Numbered from the stretch's first letter, positions 10,052-21,367 are shown. The stretch: 64,000 nucleotides of DNA from Luteibacter mycovicinus (GCF_000745235.1 NZ_JQNL01000001.1:992001-1056000), one strand, 5' to 3'. A program made the numbers and translations. The notes: a model not told the origin generated them from the sequence alone.

Positions 10052-10489
10052 ATGTCGATCGTCGTGATCACCGCACCGCGTCACGGGCCCACCAACGCCA
10101 CATGCGCCGAGCACGCCATGTGGCGTTTGTGGGAGCGTGCTCAGGCATCGGGCGTCGACCTGCTGTGGCGCCCGTGCAGTGACTTTCCCGAGCTGACGGA
10201 TCATATCGGACGATCGGCGTCCGACCATGCGGACCTGGTGCTGATCGATGTCGACGCCAACGACGTACCCGACGGCGATGTCGCTCAGCTGCGCGATGCG
10301 CTCGCCGCGTTGCCCGTGCCCTACATCGAGGTGCACGACGACAGCGATGCATCGGATGCGTCGGAACTCGTCCCCGGCCATCCCTGTCTGGCAAGCGTGG
10401 TGGTACCGGGCGACACCATGGCCAGCTATGACATGGCGCTGGCGATCGGTCTGCGCTATCTCTCGAACGAACCGCGCCTCGCCGCATAG
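10052..10489 (+). CDS. Degenerate type II 3-dehydroquinate dehydratase-like protein
   Basis: 145 residues from the ATG at 10052, which has GGAG nine bases upstream; an in-frame ATG lies at 10037. The fold-level pattern follows AroQ: start SIVVITAPRHGPTN in place of the INGPNLN strand, ADLVLIDVDAN in place of the ILNPG strand, then PYIEVHDDSDA matching the IEVHISN motif, and VVPGDTMASYDMALAIGLRYL matching the C-terminal G...Y.LAL helix. The catalytic Tyr of the flexible lid and the second-loop Arg are not visible, and the NHEG-type segment is replaced. I infer an inactive or repurposed AroQ paralogue. It stands alone between a SDR gene and a terminator. Confidence 0.65.
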   Translation: MSIVVITAPRHGPTNATCAEHAMWRLWERAQASGVDLLWRPCSDFPELTDHIGRSASDHADLVLIDVDANDVPDGDVAQLRDALAALPVPYIEVHDDSDASDASELVPGHPCLASVVVPGDTMASYDMALAIGLRYLSNEPRLAA

Positions 10490-10522
10490 GCCCCGCGCAG
10501 GCGACGCGGATCACGTAGGCAC

Positions 10523-10549
10523 AAAAAAACCCGCATCAGCGGGTTTTTT
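10523..10549 (+). terminator. Rho-independent terminator
   Basis: Stem CCCGC/GCGGG (10530-10534 with 10539-10543), four-base loop, flanked by a run of seven A and six T. The symmetry lets it work for the + strand gene at 10052 and for the tRNA read from the other strand. Confidence 0.85.
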
Positions 10550-10590
10550 GCTGTCCCCGGAACCGCTCGGCGGCAGTTCGGGAGAAATCA

Positions 10591-10666
10591 TGGTGCCGGA
10601 AATAGGAATCGAACCTACGACCTCATCATTACGAATGACGCGCTCTACCAACTGAGCTATTCCGGC
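10591..10666 (-). tRNA. tRNA-Thr (anticodon CGU)
   Basis: 76 bases including an encoded CCA. Acceptor stem GCCGGAA pairs with TTCCGGC, D-arm contains AGTTGGTAGA, the anticodon loop reads TTCGTAA giving anticodon CGT for ACG codons, and the T-arm contains GTTCGATTC. It is transcribed on the minus strand, facing the terminator at 10523. Confidence 0.95.
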
Positions 10667-10709
10667 GAGAAGCGGAATTCTAGGGAAGCTTGGCCCGAGG
10701 CGCAAGCCC

Positions 10710-11651
10710 TCAACTGGCCAGACGCAGTTCCTTCGGCAGCGCGAAGGTGATGTTTTCGGCTTCACCGTCCAGCTCACGCACGCTGCCCGCGCCCCACGAC
10801 TGCAGACGCGCGATCACTTCCTGCACCAGTTTCTCGGGGGCGGACGCGCCCGCGGTGACACCGATGCGGGTCGTGCCCTCGAGCCACTGGCGGTCGATGT
10901 GCTCGGCGCCGTCGATCAGGTAAGAGGTAACGCCCTGCTTCTCCGCCAGCTCTTTCAGCCGATTGGAGTTGGAGCTGTTGATCGAACCGACCACCAGCAC
11001 CAGGTCCACGGCGTCGGCGAGACGGCGCACGGCGTCCTGCCGGTTCTGCGTCGCGTAACAGATGTCGTCCTTGCGCGGACCTTCGATGGCGACGAACTTC
11101 GCACGCAGCGCCGCGATGATGGCGATGGTGTCGTCCACCGAGAGCGTGGTCTGCGTGACGAAGGCGAGCTTGTCGGGCTGCGACGGCGAGAGATCGGCGA
11201 CATCCTCGACCGATTCGACCAGATAGATACGACCCGCGTTCGCGCGGTTCCACTGGCCCATCGTGCCCTGCACTTCCGGGTGACCGGCGTGGCCGATCAG
11301 GATGACGTCGTGACCGGCGCGGCCGAGCCGCGCGACCTCCATGTGTACCTTGGTAACCAGGGGGCACGTGGCGTCGAAGACATTCAGGGCGCGGCGGTCG
11401 GCTTCCTCACGGACGGCCTTGGGCACGCCGTGCGCGCTGAAGATCACCGTGGAGCCGTCGGGCACTTCGTCCAGCTCTTCCACGAACACGGCGCCATCGG
11501 CGCGCAGGCGCTCGACCACGAACCGATTGTGGACGACTTCATGGCGGACGTAGATCGGGGCGCCGTATGACTCCAGGGCGCGCTCCACGATCGCGATGGC
11601 ACGATCGACGCCGGCGCAGAAACCACGGGGATTGGCGAGAAGGATGTCCAA
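10710..11651 (-). CDS. ispH: 4-hydroxy-3-methylbut-2-enyl diphosphate reductase IspH
   Basis: 313 residues starting with a TTG codon (the N-terminus [18 protein letters not shown] aligns with the family start, and GAGGT lies just upstream). IspH is the final [4Fe-4S] enzyme of the MEP isoprenoid pathway, yielding IPP and DMAPP. Visible cluster cysteines: GFCAGV near residue 12, ATCPLV near 96 and the CYATQN region near 197. Conserved His residues in EVVHN and IGHAGHPE are present. It is the last gene of the lspA/ileS side of the block. Confidence 0.97.
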   Translation of the reverse strand: MDILLANPRGFCAGVDRAIAIVERALESYGAPIYVRHEVVHNRFVVERLRADGAVFVEELDEVPDGSTVIFSAHGVPKAVREEADRRALNVFDATCPLVTKVHMEVARLGRAGHDVILIGHAGHPEVQGTMGQWNRANAGRIYLVESVEDVADLSPSQPDKLAFVTQTTLSVDDTIAIIAALRAKFVAIEGPRKDDICYATQNRQDAVRRLADAVDLVLVVGSINSSNSNRLKELAEKQGVTSYLIDGAEHIDRQWLEGTTRIGVTAGASAPEKLVQEVIARLQSWGAGSVRELDGEAENITFALPKELRLAS

Positions 11652-11699
11652 GGGGACCTCGAGATGAGCGGTGGCGGCCGAAGCCGCCGGACCCCGCGA

Positions 11700-12218
11700 T
11701 TATCGCACGTCGGGCTTCTGCGGGCCGCTGAACAGGCTGAACACGATCAGGGCCGCCGCGCCCACGCAGATGGACGAATCCGCGACGTTGAAGACCGGAA
11801 AGGGATAGCTGCCTATGAATACCTGGATGAAATCGGTGACCTTGGCCGCATGGAGGCGGTCGATGACGTTACCGAGCGCCCCACCGACGATCAGGGCCAG
11901 CGGCAGCGCCGTGCGCCAGTCGTTCCGCGGCGTACGCGACAGCCAGACCCCCAGCGTGCCGCTGATGACGGCAGCCAGGACGACGAAGAACCAGCGCTGC
12001 CACCCGGCGCTGTCCGCCAGGAAACTGAATGCGGCGCCGGTGTTGAAGGTCAGCGTCCAGTTCAGGATGCCGGGGATCACCGGATGCGGTGTCTCGGCCG
12101 GCTGCAGAGCCGTGAGGGCCCACCACTTGCTCAGCTGGTCGAGCACGATCATGGCGGCGGCTAGCCAGAGCCAGGACAAGGCGTTCGGTTTGGGACGTAC
12201 AGTCATGCATTCAGCCAT
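11700..12218 (-). CDS. lspA: Lipoprotein signal peptidase (SPase II)
   Basis: 172 residues (168 if the in-frame ATG at 12206 is used; neither has a strong ribosome binding site). Four membrane helices are visible. The two catalytic Asp lie in NVIDRLHAAKVTDF and FNVADSSICVG, and N in FNTGAAFSF is conserved. LspA cleaves the signal peptide of diacylglyceryl-prolipoproteins in the inner membrane, acting after Lgt (gene at 34630). It lies between ileS and ispH, an order common in gammaproteobacteria. Confidence 0.95.
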   Translation of the reverse strand: MAECMTVRPKPNALSWLWLAAAMIVLDQLSKWWALTALQPAETPHPVIPGILNWTLTFNTGAAFSFLADSAGWQRWFFVVLAAVISGTLGVWLSRTPRNDWRTALPLALIVGGALGNVIDRLHAAKVTDFIQVFIGSYPFPVFNVADSSICVGAAALIVFSLFSGPQKPDVR

Positions 12219-12281
12219 GTGAAGCGGAGCATCCCGCGCCGCCAGGGTGGCGGCACGGGTGGTTCGGGTCGGGCGGGCTCG

Positions 12282-15140
12282 TCAGAACCAGCGGCGATCT
12301 TCGCCCTGCCCCGTGACGTTCTCGACGCAGCGACCGCAGATCTCCGGGTGAGCCGGGTCGACACCGACGTCGGGACGATGGTGCCAGCAACGGATGCACT
12401 TCACGTCCTCGCTGACCGCGGCGGCGACATACACCTCCGCCCCCTCGAGCTCGACGCGCTCGGCCGAGGCCGGCCGACCCTCGAGGTCCGCCAGCGTGAC
12501 CGCCGAGGTGATGAAGAAGAACCGCAGCTCCGGAGCGGACGCGGCCAGAGCGACCTGGGTTTCCTTGTCCGCGTGCAGCGTCAGGGTCGCGTCCAGCGAC
12601 GCGCCGATCTGGCCGGCCTTACGCATGCCCTCGAGCGCACGCGACGCGGTCTCGCGAATGGCGAGCAGCTTGCCCCACCAGCCGCGCGTTTCACCGTCCT
12701 GATGCGTGTCCAGACCCTCGTACCAGGTCTCGAACAGCGGCGATTCGTCACGCGTGCCGGGCAGCAGGACCCACGCCTCTTCCGCCGTGAAGGTCATGAT
12801 CGGTGCCAGCCAGCGGACCATCGCCTCGGCGATGCGATACATCGCACTCTGCGCGCTGCGGCGACCGCGGCTGTCGGTCGGCATCGTGTAGAGCCGGTCC
12901 TTGGTGATGTCCAGATAAAGCGCGCCCAGTTCGGTGGTGCAGAAGTTCTGCACGCGCTGCACGATCTCCGGGAAGTCGTAGCGCTCGTACGCGGCGACGA
13001 TCGCCGCCTGCGTATCGGCCGCCTGCTGCACCGCCCAGCGATCCAGATCGAGGCACGCGTCCGTGGCAAGCAGGTGCTTGTCCGGATCGAAGCCATCGAG
13101 GTTGCCGAGCAGAAAACGGACCGTGTTGCGGATGCGACGATACGTGTCCGCCACGCGCTTCAGGATCTCGTCCGACAGCGACATCTCGTTGCGGTAATCG
13201 GTCGAGCAGATCCACAGACGCAGGATGTCCGCGCCGAGGGTCTTCATGATGTCCTGAGGCTCGATGCCGTTGCCCAGCGACTTGGACATCTTGCGACCCT
13301 GCGCGTCCACGGTGAAGCCGTGGGTGAGCACATGGTCGTAAGGTGCGCGGCCGTGGATGGCGGCCGACGTGAGCAGCGACGACTGGAACCAGCCGCGATG
13401 CTGATCCGAGCCCTCGAGATACATGACCTTGTATTCGCTCGCGTCACCCGCCTGCAGTTCGGGACGCGCGCCGATCACGGCGAAGTGGCTCGTACCCGAG
13501 TCGAACCAGACGTCGAGCACGTCGGTCACTTTCTCGTAGTTGTCCGCGTCGTCGCCGATCAGCTCGCGCGGATCCAGCGTGAACCAGCAGTCGATGCCCT
13601 CCTGCGCGACCTTCTTCGCGACTTTCTCCATCAGCGCGACGGAGTCCGGATGCGGCTCATGCGTGTTCTTGTCGATGAACAGCGTGATCGGCACGCCCCA
13701 CGTGCGCTGACGCGAGATGCACCAGTCGGGACGGCCCTCGACCATGCCGGCGATGCGTTCTTCACCCCAGCCCGGTACCCAGCGCACGGACTTGATCGAG
13801 CTCAGCGCGGTCTTGCGCAGGCCGGCCGTTTCCATACCGATGAACCACTGCGGGGTGGCGCGATAGATCACCGGCGTCTTGTGACGCCAGCAATGCGGAT
13901 AGCTGTGCGTGAGCTTGGCGAAAGCGAGCAGGATGCCATGGCCGCGCAGCAGCTCGACGATCTGGTCGTTGGCCTTCCAGATGTGCGTGCCGGCGAGCGA
14001 CACGTCGCCGATCAGCGGCAGGTCGGCGCGATAGACGCCGCGACCGTCGACGTAGTTGAGCGTGCCGATGCCGTAGTTCTGGCCGACGGCGAAATCCTCC
14101 GCACCGTGATCGGGCGAGGTGTGCACCGCACCGGTACCGTCTTCGTCCGACACGTGATCGCCGAGGATGACCGGCACCTGCTTGTCGTAAAACGGATGAC
14201 GCAGCGGCTTGTTCTCGAGCACCGCGCCCTGGACGTGGCCGAGCACGGTGGCGGTTTCGACGCCATAACGGGCGAGCGCCTTCGCGGCGAGCGCCGAGGC
14301 GATCACCAGCAGCACCCGCTTGCCATCGCGCGACGGGCCTTCGACCAGCGAGTATTCGATCTCGCCACCCATCGACACGGCCTGGCTGGACGGCAGCGTC
14401 CACGGCGTCGTGGTCCAGATGGGCACGGCGACGATGGCGTCGCCCACGTCGACGCCAAACTCGGCACCGAGGTCCTTCGGATACACGGCGTCGTAGGCGA
14501 CATCGACGGCCGGCGACGTGCGCTCGGCGTATTCGATCTCCGCCTCGGCCAGTGCGGAACCGCAGTCGAAGCACCAGTACACGGGCTTGGCGCCGCGCAC
14601 GACATGGCCGTTATCGACGATGCGCGCCAGCGCGCGGATCATGTCGGCCTCATAGGTGAAGTCGAGGGTACGGTACGGCTTTTCCCAGTCGCCAAGCACA
14701 CCGAGACGCTTGAAGTCGGCGCGCTGCAGGTCGATCTGCGCCATCGCGTACTCGCGGCATTTCTGCCGGAACGCGGCGGCGTCGAGCTTGTCGCCCGCCT
14801 TGCCGAACTTCTTCTCGATGGCGATTTCGATCGGCAGGCCGTGGCAGTCCCAGCCTGGCACGTACGGTGCACGGTAGCCGGCCATCAGCTTCGACTTGAC
14901 GACGACGTCCTTCAGCACCTTGTTGACCGCGTGGCCCAGGTGAATGGCGCCGTTGGCATAGGGCGGGCCGTCGTGCAGCACGAACACCTTGTCGCGACCC
15001 GCGGCCTTCGCCTGGATCTGCGCATAGCGGCCCACACGCTCCCAAGTGGCGAGCCAGGTCGGCTCGCGCTTGGGAAGGTCGCCGCGCATCGGGAAGTCCG
15101 TCTGCGGCAGGTTGATGGTGTTTTTGTAATCCTGGGTCAT
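12282..15140 (-). CDS. ileS: Isoleucyl-tRNA synthetase
   Basis: 952 residues from the ATG at 15140; an in-frame TTG lies nine bases earlier. The class I HIGH signature appears as [11 protein letters not shown] near residue 60 and KMSKS as [11 protein letters not shown] near residue 610. The editing domain contains [12 protein letters not shown]. The C-terminal zinc-binding end has CIRCWHH and CGRCVENV. Length and layout are those of the bacterial type. It charges tRNA-Ile and proofreads valine. It sits in the ribF-ileS-lspA-ispH cluster. Confidence 0.97.
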   Translation of the reverse strand: MTQDYKNTINLPQTDFPMRGDLPKREPTWLATWERVGRYAQIQAKAAGRDKVFVLHDGPPYANGAIHLGHAVNKVLKDVVVKSKLMAGYRAPYVPGWDCHGLPIEIAIEKKFGKAGDKLDAAAFRQKCREYAMAQIDLQRADFKRLGVLGDWEKPYRTLDFTYEADMIRALARIVDNGHVVRGAKPVYWCFDCGSALAEAEIEYAERTSPAVDVAYDAVYPKDLGAEFGVDVGDAIVAVPIWTTTPWTLPSSQAVSMGGEIEYSLVEGPSRDGKRVLLVIASALAAKALARYGVETATVLGHVQGAVLENKPLRHPFYDKQVPVILGDHVSDEDGTGAVHTSPDHGAEDFAVGQNYGIGTLNYVDGRGVYRADLPLIGDVSLAGTHIWKANDQIVELLRGHGILLAFAKLTHSYPHCWRHKTPVIYRATPQWFIGMETAGLRKTALSSIKSVRWVPGWGEERIAGMVEGRPDWCISRQRTWGVPITLFIDKNTHEPHPDSVALMEKVAKKVAQEGIDCWFTLDPRELIGDDADNYEKVTDVLDVWFDSGTSHFAVIGARPELQAGDASEYKVMYLEGSDQHRGWFQSSLLTSAAIHGRAPYDHVLTHGFTVDAQGRKMSKSLGNGIEPQDIMKTLGADILRLWICSTDYRNEMSLSDEILKRVADTYRRIRNTVRFLLGNLDGFDPDKHLLATDACLDLDRWAVQQAADTQAAIVAAYERYDFPEIVQRVQNFCTTELGALYLDITKDRLYTMPTDSRGRRSAQSAMYRIAEAMVRWLAPIMTFTAEEAWVLLPGTRDESPLFETWYEGLDTHQDGETRGWWGKLLAIRETASRALEGMRKAGQIGASLDATLTLHADKETQVALAASAPELRFFFITSAVTLADLEGRPASAERVELEGAEVYVAAAVSEDVKCIRCWHHRPDVGVDPAHPEICGRCVENVTGQGEDRRWF

Positions 15141-15188
15141 CGCTGGCAACCGTGGGTTTCGGGGCGGACGCGCGTCAGGCGCGTTCCG

Positions 15189-16145
15189 TCATGCATCGAC
15201 AAGTATGGGGTTCATGCCAAGGGCCTGCCGGGCGGCGATCTCGTCCTGACGCATTTGCGCGATCAGGGCGTCGAGGCCGTCGAATTTTTCTTCGTCACGC
15301 AGTTTCCGGACGAACTCCACCGCGATGCGCATACCGTAGAGGTCGCCGGAAAAGTCGAACAGATGCGCTTCGAGCAACGGCTCCGCCACCTCGTTCACCG
15401 TCGGGCGGACGCCCAGGCTGGCCACGCCGGGCCAGCTGCAGGGGCCCTCGCCCACCCCGATGCGCACGGCGAAAATGCCGCGCACGGGACTGACCCGGTC
15501 GGGCAGGTGCACGTTGGCGGTGGGATAACCGAGCGTACGGCCCAGCTGCTTACCGTGCTCGACATGGCCTTCGATGATGAAGGGCCGTCCGAGTAGGGTC
15601 GCGGCGTCGGCGAAGCGGCTTTCCGCCAGCAGGGTGCGCACCTTGCTGGAAGACACGCGTTCGCCCTCGACCATCACCGGCGAGACCGCGCGCGCGGTAA
15701 AGCCGAGTTCGTCACCCATCGACCGCAGGAGGGCGAAGTCGCCGCCGCGGCGGTGACCGAAGCGAAAGTCTTCGCCCACCCAGACTTCACGGGCAGCCAG
15801 CCGGCCGACGATGACGCGACGGACAAAATCCTCGGCGGACATCTGGGTCAGCGCTTCGTCGAAGCGCAGGGACAGAAGTTCGGCGATACCGGCGGCGGTC
15901 ATGCCCTCCGCTTTTTCGCGGACGCCGGACAGACGTGGCACCGGCTCCTTCGAAAAGAAGGCGCGCGGCAGTGGCTCGAAGGAGATGACGGCCGGCGTGA
16001 GGCCCTTCGCCTCAGCCCGTGTCCGGACCTCGGCGAGGATGGCCTGGTGGCCGAGATGAAGGCCGTCGAAGGCGCCGATCGCCACCACGCTGCCCTGGGG
16101 GGCGAGACACGGTCCGTCGACGTCGCGGTGCAGTCGCAGCGTCAT
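15189..16145 (-). CDS. ribF: Bifunctional riboflavin kinase/FAD synthetase
   Basis: 318 residues from the ATG at 16145. The N-terminal nucleotidyltransferase domain has the GAFDGLHLGHQAIL motif near residue 22 and the family's SSSKVRTLL. The C-terminal riboflavin kinase domain contains GYPTANVHLPDRVSPVRGIF and ends with LRDEEKFDGLDALIAQM. It converts riboflavin to FMN and then FAD. A longer reading upstream would overlap the region before murJ's end and is not supported by homology. No FMN riboswitch is seen upstream. Confidence 0.96.
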   Translation of the reverse strand: MTLRLHRDVDGPCLAPQGSVVAIGAFDGLHLGHQAILAEVRTRAEAKGLTPAVISFEPLPRAFFSKEPVPRLSGVREKAEGMTAAGIAELLSLRFDEALTQMSAEDFVRRVIVGRLAAREVWVGEDFRFGHRRGGDFALLRSMGDELGFTARAVSPVMVEGERVSSSKVRTLLAESRFADAATLLGRPFIIEGHVEHGKQLGRTLGYPTANVHLPDRVSPVRGIFAVRIGVGEGPCSWPGVASLGVRPTVNEVAEPLLEAHLFDFSGDLYGMRIAVEFVRKLRDEEKFDGLDALIAQMRQDEIAARQALGMNPILVDA

Positions 16146-16245
16146 GCGTGAGCGCCCTGGAATCGATGCGGAATAAAAGCCATCGGGCCAGTATAGCGGC
16201 CCCATTGCGCCGCACAATGCGACGCGGAGACCCCGGACGAACCGC

Positions 16246-17853
16246 TCAACGCGCGCGCAGGTCGCGCAGACGGAATCCGAGGGCGAACAAGGCCGCCACA
16301 TAGGCCCCGCCCCCTGCCACCACCAGGATGGCCAGGCGCCAGACGCGCACCCACTTCTCCACGCCACTCCATTCCGGCCAGATATGCAGGCCGGTCAGCA
16401 GCACCGCGATCATCACCCCGCAGGCGAGGGCCAGCCGCGCGATATGCCGGCCCCATCCCGACTGGCGGGTGTATACGCCGGCCTTACCCAGCCAGCGCCA
16501 GAGCAGCGCAAGGTTGAGGTAGCTGGCCAGAGCGCTGGCCATGCCCAGCGCCATGTGCAGACCCGGGATGGCGGCGAGCGCCGCCATCCACGACCCGGCC
16601 TTCTGCTCCGGCGTGGCCCAGAGGAAGAACAGGAGGGCCAGGAAGCCGACATTGAAGACCATGTTGGCAACGAGCGACGCGACGCCCGCGCGGACGGGTG
16701 TCTTCGTGTCCTTGCGCGCGTAGAACGCGGGCAGCACCACCTTGACCAGCGCGAAGGCCGGCAGGCCGAAGCTCAGCGCGGTGATCGACATCGAGGCCAT
16801 CTTGGTGTCGAAGGCGGTGAAACGGCCGTTCTGGAACAGCGTCGCCACGAGGGGGAACGACAGGAGCATCAACGCGAACATGGCCGGCACCGCGATCAGC
16901 AGCGTCGTACGCAGACCCCAGTCCAGTGCCCGGGAGAAGCCATCCTTGTCGGTGGCCACATGGTGGCGTGACAGCGAAGGCAGGATGACCGTGCCCAGCG
17001 CCACGCCGAAAACGCCCAGGGGAAGCTCGAGAAACCGGTCGGCCTGGGACAGCCAGCTCTGCGAACCGGCGATCAGCAGCGACGCGATCACGGTGTCCAG
17101 CAGAAGATTGATCTGCGCCACCGACGAGCCGAACAGCGTCGGCACCATCAGGGTCATGATCCGGCGCACATCCGGCGACTTCCAGCCCCACCGCGGCATG
17201 GACAACAGATTCAGGCGGCGCAGCGTCGGCAACTGGAACACCAGCTGCAGGAAGCCCGCGATCAGAATAGCCCAGCCCATCGCCATGATCGGCGTATGCA
17301 GATGCGGCGCCAGCCAGAGGGCGCCGCCGATCATGCACAGGTTGAGGATCACCGGCGTCAGGGCCGGCAGGCCGAAGCGATGGAAGCTGTTGAGCGCGCC
17401 GCCGCTCAACGCCGTCAGCGAGACGAACAGGAGAAACGGAAACGTCAGCCGCAGGAGGTCGACGGTGAGGCCGAATTTCGCGGGGTCATCCACCGCGCCC
17501 GGCGAAAACAACGCCGTCACCTGGGGCGCGAAGATCACACCCAGCGCCACCACGATGAGCAGGATGCCGCCCAGCGTGCCGGAGGTTTTCGCCATAAGGT
17601 CTTTCAGGTCCTCATGCGTACGTGTTTCCTTGACCTCGGTGAAAACCGGCACGAACGCGGTCGAGAAGGAGCCCTCGGCGAACAGGCGGCGCATGAAGTT
17701 CGGGATGCGGAACGCGACCCAGAAGGCGTCGGTCGCGGCGTTGGCGCCGAAGGAATGGCTGATCGCCATGTCCCGCACCAGACCGAGCACGCGGGACACC
17801 ATGGTCATGCTGCTGAAGGAGAGCATGCCGCGAAGAAGGCTGGGGGTTTTCAT
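16246..17853 (-). CDS. murJ: Lipid II flippase MurJ
   Basis: 535 residues, fourteen predicted membrane helices. The N-terminus SMTMVSRVLGLVRDMAIS and FWVAFRIPNFMRRLFAEGSF are MurJ signatures; FVPVFTE follows. MurJ moves lipid II across the inner membrane for peptidoglycan synthesis. It is the first gene of the minus-strand murJ-ribF-ileS-lspA-ispH run and is divergent from rpsT, a conserved order. Confidence 0.96.
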   Translation of the reverse strand: MKTPSLLRGMLSFSSMTMVSRVLGLVRDMAISHSFGANAATDAFWVAFRIPNFMRRLFAEGSFSTAFVPVFTEVKETRTHEDLKDLMAKTSGTLGGILLIVVALGVIFAPQVTALFSPGAVDDPAKFGLTVDLLRLTFPFLLFVSLTALSGGALNSFHRFGLPALTPVILNLCMIGGALWLAPHLHTPIMAMGWAILIAGFLQLVFQLPTLRRLNLLSMPRWGWKSPDVRRIMTLMVPTLFGSSVAQINLLLDTVIASLLIAGSQSWLSQADRFLELPLGVFGVALGTVILPSLSRHHVATDKDGFSRALDWGLRTTLLIAVPAMFALMLLSFPLVATLFQNGRFTAFDTKMASMSITALSFGLPAFALVKVVLPAFYARKDTKTPVRAGVASLVANMVFNVGFLALLFFLWATPEQKAGSWMAALAAIPGLHMALGMASALASYLNLALLWRWLGKAGVYTRQSGWGRHIARLALACGVMIAVLLTGLHIWPEWSGVEKWVRVWRLAILVVAGGGAYVAALFALGFRLRDLRAR

Positions 17854-17993
17854 CCGGGGAGGGGCTGCCTTGGAGGCTGGACCAAACCCCTAGTTTGACA
17901 GCGCGCCCCCGGCGGAGGACAGTCCGCCGTCTGGAAATTCCCGGGCGCCTCGCCCGATCACCCGTCGGGTACGCCCGTGCGGGCTCTAAGCTA

Positions 17994-18022
17994 TTGACGC
18001 GCCCGGCGTTTGGCATCAAAAT
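17994..18022 (+). promoter_or_regulatory. Possible sigma-70 promoter of rpsT
   Basis: TTGACG at 17994-17999 and CAAAAT at 18017-18022, separated by 17 bases. The -35 is good and the -10 weak. It would start transcription about 35 bases before the rpsT start codon. Confidence 0.45.
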
Positions 18023-18063
18023 GGGCGTCTTTCTTAAAACCAACCGAACTCTGGAGCTTCACC

Positions 18064-18327
18064 TTGGCCAACATCAAGTCCGCGAAGAAGCGTGCGCGTC
18101 AGTCGGAGCAGCGCCGTCTGCGCAACGTCAGCGCGCGTTCCATGGTGCGTTCCGCACTGAAGAAGGTCGTCAAGGCGATCGACGCCAAGGATAAGGCTGG
18201 CGCAGTCAGCGCGTACGCCATCGCCGTGCCGGTGATGGATCGTTACGCTGCCCGCGGCCTGATCCACAAGAACAAGGCTGCTCGCCACAAGAGCCGCCTG
18301 AACGCGAAGATCCGCGACCTGGCGTAA
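18064..18327 (+). CDS. rpsT: 30S ribosomal protein S20
   Basis: 87 residues, the E. coli length. The start is TTG at 18064, giving [20 protein letters not shown] lies seven bases upstream. Using TTG as start is a known feature of rpsT in E. coli, where it supports autogenous control. S20 binds 16S rRNA early in 30S assembly. A strong terminator follows at 18354. An upstream in-frame ATG at 18010 is not supported by homology. Confidence 0.96.
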   Translation: MANIKSAKKRARQSEQRRLRNVSARSMVRSALKKVVKAIDAKDKAGAVSAYAIAVPVMDRYAARGLIHKNKAARHKSRLNAKIRDLA

Positions 18328-18353
18328 AGCCTGCGCGACATCGCTGTTTGCAG

Positions 18354-18379
18354 AAAAGCCGGCTTACGCCGGCTTTTTT
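18354..18379 (+). terminator. Rho-independent terminator of rpsT
   Basis: Stem GCCGGC/GCCGGC with loop TTAC, preceded by AAAA and followed by six T. Confidence 0.9.
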
Positions 18380-18400
18380 GTTTCCCCGTTTCTTGCTTCC

Positions 18401-18508
18401 TGTAGGAGCGCGCCCCGCGCGCGACATCTTTTGAGGCCGAGCGCCGGGCGCTGGCGTGCAATCTTCCGGCGCCCGGTGAAGAGCTCGCGCGCAGCGCGCG
18501 CTCCTACA
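18401..18508. repeat. REPIN-like inverted pair of GTAGGAGC palindromic repeats
   Basis: A GTAGGAGCGCGCC... unit at 18402-18425 is mirrored by ...GCGCGCTCCTAC at 18485-18507. The spacer carries an inner pairing segment (CCGGGCGC with GCGCCCGG). Two REP units in opposite orientation are the definition of a REPIN. It lies between the rpsT terminator and the 3' end of obgE. Confidence 0.75.
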
Positions 18509-18541
18509 GGTCGGGCGGGCTCATTAAGCCCGCATTGCCTT

Positions 18542-19699
<1,158 letters not shown>

Positions 19700-19957
19700 T
19701 TACGCCTGAACGACGTCGACGAACTTGCGACCCTTGTCGCCACGGGTCTTGAAGGCAACCGTGCCATCGACCAGCGCGAACAGGGTGTGGTCGCGGCCGA
19801 GGCCGACGCCCACGCCAGCGTGGAACTTGGTACCGCGCTGACGAACGATGATGTTGCCGGCTTCAACAGCCTGGCCGCCATAGATCTTCACACCGAGATA
19901 CTTCGGGTTCGAATCGCGACCGTTACGGCTGGAACCTACGCCTTTTTTATGTGCCAT
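19700..19957 (-). CDS. rpmA: 50S ribosomal protein L27
   Basis: 85 residues with the L27 N-terminus [26 protein letters not shown] and [10 protein letters not shown]. The N-terminal tail reaches the peptidyl transferase centre. It is 20 bases downstream of rplU in a two-gene ribosomal operon. Confidence 0.98.
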   Translation of the reverse strand: MAHKKGVGSSRNGRDSNPKYLGVKIYGGQAVEAGNIIVRQRGTKFHAGVGVGLGRDHTLFALVDGTVAFKTRGDKGRKFVDVVQA

Positions 19958-19977
19958 GACTCATATCCTCCGGCAGA

Positions 19978-20292
19978 TCAGGCGTTGATGCCCGTGATCT
20001 CGATTTCGGTGTAATGCTGACGATGTCCCTGCGTACGCTTGTAGTGCTTACGACGACGGAACTTGACGATGCGGATCTTATCCGCGCGGCCGTGGGCGCG
20101 AATCTTCGCGCTGACGGTGGCACCGGCGACCAGCGGGGCGCCGACGGTGATCGACTCGCCTTCGCCCACCAGGAGGACCTGGTCGAACTGGACGGTGGAA
20201 TCGACTTCAGCGGTGAGCAGTTCGACGCGCAGGATTTCGCCCGCCATCACACGATACTGCTTGCCACCGGTCTTGATGACTGCGTAGCTCAT
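19978..20292 (-). CDS. rplU: 50S ribosomal protein L21
   Basis: 104 residues. [15 protein letters not shown] at the start and [16 protein letters not shown] near the C-terminus are L21 signatures. L21 binds 23S rRNA. It leads the rplU-rpmA operon, expressed from the promoter at 20356-20385. Confidence 0.98.
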   Translation of the reverse strand: MSYAVIKTGGKQYRVMAGEILRVELLTAEVDSTVQFDQVLLVGEGESITVGAPLVAGATVSAKIRAHGRADKIRIVKFRRRKHYKRTQGHRQHYTEIEITGINA

Positions 20293-20355
20293 GGTTATTT
20301 CCTGTTGCTGTTTATGTAGTTCTTTTTAGGGTGTTACGGGTCGTGCGAACTGCGA

Positions 20356-20385
20356 ATTATAGCCAAGGGGAAAAGGCAAGGTCAA
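20356..20385 (-). promoter_or_regulatory. Sigma-70 promoter of rplU-rpmA
   Basis: Read on the minus strand: TTGACC, an 18-base spacer, then a perfect TATAAT. It sits 64 bases upstream of the rplU start, leaving a leader of about 55 bases. Confidence 0.75.
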
Positions 20386-20466
20386 TCAGGTGGTTAAGGG
20401 AGAAAGGGTGCAGCAGGGCCTGATCGGCAGCAAAATCGAAAAAACCTTGCCTGGCATACACTTACT

Positions 20467-20636
20467 GCGGGAGCGCACCCCGTGCGCGACCCGCCGGGAA
20501 CGTCCGGCTCGAAGCCGAAGCCGCTTCGTGAGGCCGGACAGCCGGCCTGATGGTGTGCAAGGCATCGTTCGCCGGGGTGGGGCTGAGGGTTCGCGCGCGG
20601 GGCGCGCTCCTACCGCTTAGCGGGGCGCGCTCCTAC
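20467..20636. repeat. Cluster of REP-type GTAGGAGC repeats
   Basis: One unit resembling GGGAGCGCACCCCGTGCGCGAC is at about 20471-20491; two reversed units ending GCGCGCTCCTAC are at 20590-20613 and 20622-20636. The gap from 20386 to 20647 holds no gene that I can support. The pattern is the same family as 18401 and 27073. Confidence 0.65.
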
Positions 20637-20647
20637 GGCGTAGGGGG

Positions 20648-21166
20648 TTATTTTTTCTTTGTGGCGGCGGGCGGTGCGGGAGCCGGCTTGGCCGCCGCAC
20701 CGCTGGCCGGGCACTGGCCCTGCGGATTCAGGGTGCCCTGCGTCTGCAGCTGGGCGATCATCTGCTGACCGCGCTCCTGACCCCACTGCTTACCGATCTG
20801 CATACCCTCGGCCATGGTCGCCGGCATCTGCGTGATCACCTTCTGGCCAAGCGGCGAACGGTAGAACTTCAACAGGCCGTCGATATCTTCGGACGTGAAG
20901 TGCTTCTGATAGACCGGCACCATGCGGCCGATCAGCTGGTTGGTCGCGTTGGCGTCGACAAAGCCCTGCCAGTAGCTGGCCGGCACGCACGGAAGGGCGC
21001 TCTGCATCACGCCCGCCATCTGGCTGTTCATCTGGCTGAGCATCCGGCCCATGCCGACCACGTCCATCAGCTGGCGCACCTGCTGCTCGGTCGGCGCCGC
21101 GGCGAACGCCTGACCCGTACAAGCCGCCAGCATCAGGCCGGCCGCGATCCCTGTCCACTTACGCAT
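20648..21166 (-). CDS. DUF2059 domain-containing secreted protein
   Basis: 172 residues from the ATG at 21166 (a longer reading has no support). Signal peptide [23 protein letters not shown] precedes the mature start near residue 24; the AACTG stretch could also be read as a lipobox but the A-F-A-A signal peptidase I site looks better. The core contains [18 protein letters not shown], the DUF2059 hallmark. The C-terminus is a Pro/Ala/Lys tail. Probably periplasmic; function unknown. Divergent from uvrA. Confidence 0.8.
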   Translation of the reverse strand: MRKWTGIAAGLMLAACTGQAFAAAPTEQQVRQLMDVVGMGRMLSQMNSQMAGVMQSALPCVPASYWQGFVDANATNQLIGRMVPVYQKHFTSEDIDGLLKFYRSPLGQKVITQMPATMAEGMQIGKQWGQERGQQMIAQLQTQGTLNPQGQCPASGAAAKPAPAPPAATKKK

Positions 21167-21367
21167 GCGTGTTTCCTCTTCGGATGGGTGACTCGCCCCT
21201 CCCCGGGGTGGCGGCCATGGTAGCCGACCTCCGCCATCGTGCAGACCCACCTTCGGCAGCCCCGACCCGTTGGGAACAACAAATGTGATGAACCGTCAAA
21301 AGTCGACGCGGAATGAAGGCGAAAAACCCTTGGTATAGTCGGGGGCTTCCCCCATTTATGTCGGCAC

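Noticed and set aside
12219..15596. 1125-codon open frame on the plus strand
   Set aside because: It is the antisense of ileS and ribF; composition is Arg/His/Asp-rich and no family is recognised. GC-rich third positions keep it open.
16146..16245. FMN riboswitch upstream of ribF
   Set aside because: The gap is about 100 bases with no conserved riboswitch core.
21300..21367. LexA box upstream of uvrA
   Set aside because: No recognisable dyad; only a TATAGT -10-like element at 21334.
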